Positions 8,515 through 13,281 of a stretch of DNA of 13,281 nucleotides are shown here, one piece after another. The stretch is from positions 1 through 13,281 of the forward strand of contig JBAQZZ010000214.1 in assembly GCA_049791475.1 (NCBI GenBank). Reading direction: 5' to 3'. A program made the translations under genes and the position numbers. The notes beneath the pieces are model-generated. The model ran no database searches and was not told the DNA's origin. It was given only the letters and a program-made list of their open reading frames with translations. Source of the stretch: CAXBID01 sp049791475. Its GTDB lineage: Bacteria; Bacteroidota; Bacteroidia; Flavobacteriales; Flavobacteriaceae. The first letter of the stretch is position 1. Every line of letters starts with the position of its first letter.

Positions 8515-10614
8515 ATGAAGCAATTCATTATTCTACTCCTACTTTTTGTCCAATACAACAGTTACACTCAAAATAATAATGACTTCGAGAAGCCTCCAGT
8601 TTTCCCTGATTGTGACGGCATAAAAATAGATGCTTTACAAAAGTGCTTTGATAAAAATGTATTTACTCAAATTTATGAGAATTTTAAAATGCCAGAAAAA
8701 GCTTTAAATAAAAACTATAAAGGCGAAGTGGTTGTGCTTTTTGAAGTGGATACCACTGGGCTTTTTAGAGTTATTTATGTTGATGCGATGTATGATGAAT
8801 TGAAAACCGAAACAAAACGTGTTTTTTCAACCTTCCCAAAAATAAAACCAGCAACGTATAACGGCAGACCAACATACAAACAATATTCTATTCCTATTAA
8901 AATACCTTTAGTAAATCAAACGATTAGCACCCAAGATTTGGCTCAAGAAAAAGAAATTTCAAAACTTGAAAAAGAAGCTAAAGCAGAATTTGATGCTGTA
9001 AATGAAGCGTTACAAACTTTTGAAAATAAACAGTTTTCAAGTCAATTAAATATTCAATTTACACATAGCGATTATTCAAGATTTGACAGAAACTTGAATC
9101 TTGTTGGGACTAATTCTCACACAGCTTCTAAACCTTTCATCTATGAAGATGTTTCAAAATATTATGATTTTGATGCTGAAAAAGAAAATTTACAAAAAGA
9201 TACCGAAACATGGGCAGGTAGAAAACTATGGAATGAACATTTAATACAATTACAAGGAAAAGACTATTGGTTTACTCTAAATCCTGTTTTCGATTTACAA
9301 TTAGGGAAAGATACCGATGCCGATTTTAGTACAACATACAACAATACCAGAGGTTTTGTGGTTCAAGGTGGTTTGGGAGAAAAGTTTAGTTTTTTTGCAT
9401 CTGTTCTTGAAAGTCAAGGGCGGTTTGCCGATTATGTAAACCGCTACGCAGAAAGTTTAAAAGCTTTTGGTCCAGACCCAGCCATTATTCCTGGGCGAGG
9501 TATTGGAAAGCGCTTTAAATCAGATTCTTACGATTATCCTGTTGCTGAGGGTTATTTATCTTATGCGCCAGCAAAATTTATTAATGTGCAATTCGGACAT
9601 GGAAAAAACTTCATCGGTGATGGCTACCGTTCTTTACTATTAAGCGATGTTACGAGTCCGTATCCATTTTTAAAACTAAATACTAAGTTTTGGAAAATAA
9701 AATACACCAATACTTGGATGTGGTTAAAAGATATGCGGCCAGAAGTAACAGAAGATGGTGCATTTTTAACCAAGTATATAGCCAATCATTATTTAAGTTG
9801 GAATGTATCAAAGCGCTTAAACATAGGTTTATTTGAATCTGTAATGTGGAGAGATACTAATAACAGAGGTTTTGATATCAATTATTTAAATCCAGTTATT
9901 TTTTATCGAGCTATTGAGTTTCAAACGGGGCAAGCTGCTGGAAATGCCATTTTAGGAGCTTCAGCAAAATATAAATGGAATGATGATATTAATATATACA
10001 GTCAATTTATTTTAGATGAATTTTCTTTAAATGATGTAAAAGCAGGCGATAAAAGTTGGAAAAATAAATTCGGATATCAAATAGGCGTTAAGTATTTCAA
10101 TGCTTTTAAGGTTGATAATTTAATGCTTCAATTTGAATATAATAGAGTTCGTCCGTTTACATATTCGCATAATACCATCGTCTTAAATTACGCAAATGCC
10201 AACCAACCGATGGCACATTTGTGGGGAGCAAATTTTAGTGAAGCTATTTTAATAAGTCGCTATCGATATAAACGTTGGTATGCCGATGCAAAACTTATTT
10301 TTGGTATTAGAGGTTTAGATTTTAACGATGGTACAGATAATTTTAGCTACGGTGGCGATATTTATAGAAACTATAACGACAGACCTTTTGATAATGGTGT
10401 TGAAATAGGACAGGGGAATAAGGTTAGTATTTTTAACGGAAACCTTCAAGCGGGTTATATTATTAACCCAGCTTCAAATTTAAAATTATTTACAGATATT
10501 ACAGTTAGAAATTTCAATCCAGACGCTACCACTAACTCAACATTTAAAAACGAGACGGTTTGGTTTAATTTTGGAGTTAGAACCGATTTGTTTAACTGGT
10601 ATTTTGATAATTAA
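8515..10614 (+). CDS. remB: RemB-like gliding-motility outer-membrane protein with N-terminal TonB_C-type domain
   Basis: This 699-residue exported protein begins with a signal peptide (lysine at residue 2, hydrophobic run IILLLLFV, probable cleavage near residue 19). Residues about 24-132 form a domain resembling the C-terminal domain of the two upstream TonB proteins: PPVFPDC with a second cysteine at C44, then a VVVLFEVDTTGLFRVIYV core and a KIKPATYNGRPTYKQYSIPI end. Residues about 135-172 are a charged, helix-prone linker. The remainder (about 175-699) alternates polar and aromatic residues like an outer-membrane barrel of the Wzi/capsule-assembly type, with a conserved-looking block GHGKNFIGDGYRSLLLSD at about 361-378. 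RemB was found in F. johnsoniae gliding-motility work and, as I recall, lies a few genes after sprA, matching the order here. The molecular role is not established. Both the name and the barrel assignment rest on context and recollection. Confidence 0.8.
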   Translation: MKQFIILLLLFVQYNSYTQNNNDFEKPPVFPDCDGIKIDALQKCFDKNVFTQIYENFKMPEKALNKNYKGEVVVLFEVDTTGLFRVIYVDAMYDELKTETKRVFSTFPKIKPATYNGRPTYKQYSIPIKIPLVNQTISTQDLAQEKEISKLEKEAKAEFDAVNEALQTFENKQFSSQLNIQFTHSDYSRFDRNLNLVGTNSHTASKPFIYEDVSKYYDFDAEKENLQKDTETWAGRKLWNEHLIQLQGKDYWFTLNPVFDLQLGKDTDADFSTTYNNTRGFVVQGGLGEKFSFFASVLESQGRFADYVNRYAESLKAFGPDPAIIPGRGIGKRFKSDSYDYPVAEGYLSYAPAKFINVQFGHGKNFIGDGYRSLLLSDVTSPYPFLKLNTKFWKIKYTNTWMWLKDMRPEVTEDGAFLTKYIANHYLSWNVSKRLNIGLFESVMWRDTNNRGFDINYLNPVIFYRAIEFQTGQAAGNAILGASAKYKWNDDINIYSQFILDEFSLNDVKAGDKSWKNKFGYQIGVKYFNAFKVDNLMLQFEYNRVRPFTYSHNTIVLNYANANQPMAHLWGANFSEAILISRYRYKRWYADAKLIFGIRGLDFNDGTDNFSYGGDIYRNYNDRPFDNGVEIGQGNKVSIFNGNLQAGYIINPASNLKLFTDITVRNFNPDATTNSTFKNETVWFNFGVRTDLFNWYFDN

Positions 10615-10626
10615 TTACAATAAAAT

Positions 10627-11142
10627 ATGCCTATAATAAAACCTGTAAACGGGAAATCACCACAAATACCTAAAGATTGTTATATAGCCGAAAATGCAAC
10701 TATTGTAGGCGATGTAATAATGGGAAGCCAATGCAGTGTTTGGTTTAGCGCGGTAATTCGAGGCGATGTGCATTTTATAAAAATGGGTAATAAAGTAAAT
10801 GTACAAGACGGAGCGGTGATACATGCTACCTATCTAAAATCGCCTACAACTATTGGTAATAATGTATCTATTGGTCATAATGCCATTGTACACGGTTGTA
10901 CGATTCACGATAACGTATTGGTTGGTATGGGAAGTATTATTATGGATGATTGTGTTATTGAAAGTAACAGTATAATTGCAGCTGGAGCCGTAGTAACTAA
11001 AAACACTAAAATTGAATCTGGTAGTATTTACGCTGGTGTTCCTGCTAAAAAAGTAAAGGATATTAGCGCAGAATTAATTTCAGGTGAAATAAATCGTATA
11101 GCAGATAATTATATAAAGTATTCTAGCTGGTTTAAAGAGTAG
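10627..11142 (+). CDS. Gamma-carbonic-anhydrase-family hexapeptide-repeat protein
   Basis: This is a 171-residue left-handed beta-helix protein of the gamma-class carbonic anhydrase/YrdA/PaaY group, probably cytoplasmic and trimeric. It shows hexapeptide repeats through about residues 15-140, the block SVWFSAVIRGDV with the conserved arginine and aspartate (R45, D47), NVQDGAVIHA with Q60, and three histidines at 66, 84 (IGHNAIVHGC) and 89 that fit the zinc ligands of the family. Carbonic anhydrase activity cannot be assumed, because many family members of this short form are inactive or uncharacterised. The ATG follows the remB-like stop by 12 bases, so the two are probably co-transcribed. 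It converges on murI, and a composite repeat fills the gap. Confidence 0.92.
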   Translation: MPIIKPVNGKSPQIPKDCYIAENATIVGDVIMGSQCSVWFSAVIRGDVHFIKMGNKVNVQDGAVIHATYLKSPTTIGNNVSIGHNAIVHGCTIHDNVLVGMGSIIMDDCVIESNSIIAAGAVVTKNTKIESGSIYAGVPAKKVKDISAELISGEINRIADNYIKYSSWFKE

Positions 11143-11148
11143 TATTTT

Positions 11149-11350
11149 GGCGTTACCCATCCCGATAGCTATCGGGGACGGGAGGTCGGGCTTGAGTTTA
11201 TCCTGAGCTGAGCCGAAGGGCTATATCTTTTTGTAAAGTGGTACCCAACAAGTTTAATGAATTCATTTTCAATTAAGCCTTATTTTTTCAAGGAGGCAAA
11301 ATTACTTTTAACACTTCACAAAAAGGATGCCGCATCAATCCCTAACGCAA
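11149..11350. repeat. Composite hairpin-rich intergenic repeat between convergent genes
   Basis: The gap between the carbonic-anhydrase gene and murI holds nested inverted repeats. Outer ends are GCGTTA (11150-11155) and TAACGC (11343-11348). An inner pair is CTTTTTGTAAAGTG (11227-11240) against CACTTCACAAAAAG (11312-11325), with 13 of 14 pairs. A perfect 16-base palindrome, CCCGATAGCTATCGGG, sits at 11161-11176. A segment TATCCTGAGCTGAGCCGAAG (11200-11219) resembles another repeat type. From memory, elements with the same ends and the GGTCGGGC and CAATCCCTAACGC boxes recur between genes in many flavobacterial genomes; only one copy is present here. I see no protein-coding gene in it. Confidence 0.6.
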
Positions 11351-11363
11351 TCCAGAAATTCCA

Positions 11364-12143
11364 TCAAAAATCTAAATATTCAACATCAAATGTATTACCC
11401 AAAAGCGATTGCATGACTTCTTCTTTTCCATTGGTGTAAAATATATTTTTAGGATAAGAGTTTTGAGAGTTTAATAGATTATGTTTCTCTAAAACAGCCT
11501 TAGTTTGTCTCGCTACTGCTTCACCAGAATCTATAATTTTAACATGCTTAGGAAGCAAATCAATTAATAAAGGAATTAAGTAAGGGTAATGCGTACAGCC
11601 TAAAACCAAATAATCAATATGAGCATCAATCATAGGTTTTAAATATAGTTTTAGAAGCGCTATCATCTCATCAGAATATAGCTTACCGCTTTCAATACCT
11701 TCAACAATACCATCACCAACTTGTTCAATAATTTTTATATGACTAGCAAATAATCCTGATGTTTTAGAAAATAAAGCACTAGTTAATGTGCCTTTTGTAG
11801 CTAGTATACCTATAGTATTAGTTTTGGTTAGTAGAGCCGCTGGTTTTATAGCGGGTTCAATACCAATAAAAGGCACTTTGTAAGTGTCTCTCAGATAATC
11901 TATAGCATTGGTTGTTGCTGTATTACAAGCAACTACAATAAGTTTACAGTTTTTATTAAGAAGGTATTCGGTATTTTTAATACTTAAATGGATGATGGCT
12001 TCTTTCCCTTTTAATCCGTAAGGTGCATTTTTACTATCGGCTAAATAAATGGTGTTTTCATTTGGTAAAAGATGATGTATTTCTTTCCAAATGGAAGTGC
12101 CGCCAACACCAGAATCAAAAATGCCAATAGGTTGTTTACTCAT
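11364..12143 (-). CDS. murI: Glutamate racemase
   Basis: MurI converts L-glutamate to D-glutamate for peptidoglycan stem peptides, by a cofactor-independent two-cysteine mechanism in the cytoplasm. The 259-residue product has the usual length. It opens with PIGIFDSGVGGTS (D10, S11), has LADSKNAPYG, the first catalytic cysteine in VVACNTATTNA (C73), GIEPAIKPA, and the second catalytic cysteine in LVLGCTHYPYL (C183, followed by H185). The ATG at 12143 was chosen because homologues start just before the IGIFDSG motif; an in-frame extension to a TTG at 12218 would run through a repeat and encode non-conserved sequence. It lies downstream of ompH on the same strand, but a terminator intervenes, so it probably has its own promoter. 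Confidence 0.96.
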   Translation of the reverse strand: MSKQPIGIFDSGVGGTSIWKEIHHLLPNENTIYLADSKNAPYGLKGKEAIIHLSIKNTEYLLNKNCKLIVVACNTATTNAIDYLRDTYKVPFIGIEPAIKPAALLTKTNTIGILATKGTLTSALFSKTSGLFASHIKIIEQVGDGIVEGIESGKLYSDEMIALLKLYLKPMIDAHIDYLVLGCTHYPYLIPLLIDLLPKHVKIIDSGEAVARQTKAVLEKHNLLNSQNSYPKNIFYTNGKEEVMQSLLGNTFDVEYLDF

Positions 12144-12164
12144 TTTAAGCAAAGTAAAGTTAAA

Positions 12165-12187
12165 GTTCTCGACTGCGCTCGAACAGA
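12165..12187. repeat. Short intergenic repeat unit just upstream of murI
   Basis: The segment GTTCTCGACTGCGCTCGAAC (12165-12184) contains two TCGA boxes around CTGCGC and sits 22 bases upstream of the murI start. It is GC-rich against AT-rich surroundings. I recall near-identical units scattered between genes in other flavobacteria, but only one copy is in this window. Confidence 0.4.
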
Positions 12188-12222
12188 CAAAACATAAGTT
12201 CAAACTTATTTTTAACAAAAAT

Positions 12223-12252
12223 AAAAAAGCTGCTTCGTTAAAAGCAGCTTTT
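12223..12252 (-). terminator. Rho-independent terminator of the ompH transcript
   Basis: On the minus strand AAAAGCTGC with its TT extension pairs across a six-base loop (12236-12241) with GCAGCTTTT, an 11-base perfect stem (12225-12235 with 12242-12252). It ends in a T6 tract (12228-12223). It follows the ompH stop by about 85 bases and precedes murI. Confidence 0.8.
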
Positions 12253-12268
12253 AGTATATTTATTTTAG

Positions 12269-12288
12269 ATTCCCGATGTCTCGGGAAT
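12269..12288. repeat. REP-like palindrome
   Basis: ATTCCCGA and TCGGGAAT form a perfect 8-base stem around TGTC, followed by GAC. The core resembles the CCCGATAGCTATCGGG palindrome at 11161-11176. The form (a GGGAATGAC-type end) recalls short palindromic repeats dispersed in flavobacterial genomes; this is recollection only. Confidence 0.5.
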
Positions 12289-12335
12289 GACCATTTTAAT
12301 TAAAACTCCGATTTAAAAAATCGAATAATTCTTTT

Positions 12336-12842
12336 TTAAATACCTAATTCTTTTTTAACATCGTCAAGTAAATTTTTACCATCTGTTAAAATAGCAACAC
12401 CTAAAGAGGAATCTAAAACATATTCAAAACCTTGAGCTCTACCAACTTTTAAAATTGCTGCTTTTGCTTTTTCAGATACAGGCTGAATTAACTCTTCTTG
12501 TTTTGCTCCTAAATCTTTTTGAGCATCCGCTTGAAACTGTTGAATACGTTGTTGTTTTTCTTGAAGTTCAATGGCTCTTTTTTGATTTTCTTCAGCTGTT
12601 TTGGTATTTACTTCAGCCTCGTACTGTTTTACAGTATTTTGGTATTCTGTACCCATGGCTTGAAAATCTTTCTGATACGTTTTGCTTAAAGCCTCTAATT
12701 CTGCCATAGCCGTTTTGTATCCTGGCATCACTTGAATTAATTCTTGTGTGTTTATATGAGCAACTTTACTTTGTGCTTGAGTGAAACTTAAAGTTCCAAT
12801 ACATAATGCAGTTGCTAATAAAATAGTTTTAAATTGTTTCAT
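12336..12842 (-). CDS. OmpH/Skp-family periplasmic chaperone
   Basis: Skp/OmpH proteins are periplasmic trimeric chaperones that hold unfolded outer-membrane proteins on the way to the BAM complex. This 168-residue protein has a signal peptide (residues 1-23, ending FTQAQ before SKVAHI), the typical VAHINTQELIQVMPGYKTA beta-strand start, a long Gln/Glu/Lys/Ala-rich alpha-helical hairpin at about 45-130, and the C-terminal strand GFEYVLDSSLGVAILTDG that closes the body domain. Length and layout are normal for the family. It follows a second OmpH-like gene by 30 bases on the same strand and is probably co-transcribed with it. A hairpin terminator lies downstream. Flavobacterial genomes commonly carry such a pair next to bamA. 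Confidence 0.92.
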   Translation of the reverse strand: MKQFKTILLATALCIGTLSFTQAQSKVAHINTQELIQVMPGYKTAMAELEALSKTYQKDFQAMGTEYQNTVKQYEAEVNTKTAEENQKRAIELQEKQQRIQQFQADAQKDLGAKQEELIQPVSEKAKAAILKVGRAQGFEYVLDSSLGVAILTDGKNLLDDVKKELGI

Positions 12843-12872
12843 TTTTAAATAGTATTAATGTGTTATAAATTA

Positions 12873-13281
12873 TTAATTTTTGTTGTTTGTACTGTCTTTT
12901 GCCTTTTGGCGGTCTTCTAAAATCTTCTTTTTCTTTGCTTCTAATTCTTTTATTCTAGCTTCTCTTGCAGCTAATTTTTTCTGTCTATTTTCTTCTATTA
13001 ATTGTGCTCTTGTTTTTGTTTCTTTTTGATCTTCTTTTACAGCTTCCGTTTTAGATTTTTCATCGATATCAGTACTTTCACTAGCTTCTGTTGTTTCGGG
13101 TTTAACACCTAATTTTTCTTGTTTAGCCTTCTTACGATCGTCCAATATTTTTTGACGTTTATCTTCTGCTGCTTTTACTCTTGCTGCACGAGCATCCAAT
13201 TTTTCTTGTCTAGCTGCTTCAATAGAACTTTGGCGTTCTGCTTTCTTTTCTTCTAATGCTTTTTCACGTGCTTCAAGTTCT
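12873..13281 (-). CDS. OmpH-like protein, charged coiled-coil C-terminal part (5' end outside window)
   Basis: The frame is open through the window edge, so the TTG at 13199 is internal and the gene starts beyond 13281. The 135 visible codons are almost entirely Lys/Arg/Glu/Ala/Gln-rich helix, beginning ELEAREKALEEKKAERQ. A 36-residue unit occurs twice, at 13223-13116 and 12998-12891, separated by an acidic Ser/Thr/Glu linker (KPETTEASESTDIDEKSK region). No OmpH body domain is visible in this fragment. The family call rests on its position immediately upstream of ompH and on the common pairing of two ompH genes in flavobacteria. Other coiled-coil envelope proteins are possible. Confidence 0.65.
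   Translation of the reverse strand, partial: ELEAREKALEEKKAERQSSIEAARQEKLDARAARVKAAEDKRQKILDDRKKAKQEKLGVKPETTEASESTDIDEKSKTEAVKEDQKETKTRAQLIEENRQKKLAAREARIKELEAKKKKILEDRQKAKDSTNNKN

Noticed and set aside
11149..11350. Integron attC-like site suggested by GCGTTA...TAACGC ends.
   Set aside because: The core boxes are in the inverse order to attC (RYYYAAC...GTTRRRY), and no integron integrase or cassette array is visible.
11257..11439. Plus-strand 60-codon frame after the carbonic-anhydrase gene.
   Set aside because: It lies in the repeat element and runs antisense into the conserved end of murI; nothing protein-like is recognisable.
12144..12218. N-terminal extension of murI from a TTG codon.
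   Set aside because: The extension would be encoded by a repeat unit and has no resemblance to MurI, whose conserved start is at the ATG at 12143.
12091..12303. Plus-strand 70-codon frame across the murI start and the intergenic repeats.
   Set aside because: Its sequence is antisense murI followed by terminator and REP-like palindromes.
12455..12709. Leu/Phe-rich plus-strand frame opposite ompH.
   Set aside because: It mirrors the Gln/Glu/Lys-rich coiled coil of ompH read backwards.
1..13281. CRISPR arrays, tRNA or rRNA genes, transposase genes, defence systems.
   Set aside because: No regularly spaced direct repeats, cloverleaf-like genes or recombinase/nuclease motifs were seen; genes are ordinary envelope and housekeeping genes.

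Overview
The window looks like chromosomal core DNA from a low-GC member of the Flavobacteriaceae (Bacteroidota). Three things point there: a gliding-motility/type IX secretion gene (sprA), a RemB-type outer-membrane protein, and a Bacteroidota-style promoter (TTTG, 19 bases, TACATTTG) ahead of gcvH. The identifications rest on reading translated proteins and motifs by eye; no database search was run.

Layout, left to right. Positions 1-5787 (+) hold the C-terminal four fifths of sprA, the giant outer-membrane barrel of the type IX secretion translocon; its 5' end lies outside the window. A likely promoter then drives gcvH (lipoyl carrier of the glycine cleavage system), and a small VanZ-like membrane protein overlaps the gcvH stop. 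Next come two paralogous tonB genes in tandem, each closed by its own hairpin terminator. They are followed by a remB-like gene whose product has a TonB C-terminal-type domain in front of an outer-membrane barrel. A gamma-carbonic-anhydrase-family gene follows remB by 12 bases. From memory, the order sprA, gcvH, VanZ, tonB, remB matches the Flavobacterium johnsoniae gliding locus; the second tonB looks like a local duplication.

The right-hand part (11364-13281) runs on the minus strand: a partial OmpH/Skp-like gene rich in charged coiled coil, a second, complete ompH (skp), a terminator, then murI (glutamate racemase). This is a cell-envelope cluster; in flavobacteria bamA commonly lies just upstream of such ompH pairs, but that is outside the window. 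murI converges on the carbonic-anhydrase gene. The 221-base gap between them is filled with a composite, hairpin-rich, probably dispersed repeat. A second set of palindromic repeats lies between ompH and murI.

The common theme is the envelope: protein export across the outer membrane (SprA), energy transduction to the outer membrane (the two TonB proteins), an outer-membrane motility protein (RemB), periplasmic chaperones (OmpH) and peptidoglycan precursor supply (MurI). I see no mobile-element genes, CRISPR array, tRNA or rRNA. The most unusual signals are three consecutive genes carrying the same cysteine-containing TonB_C-type domain, a 36-residue internal duplication in the partial OmpH-like protein, and the composite intergenic repeats. 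I do not see convincing evidence of a wholly new system.
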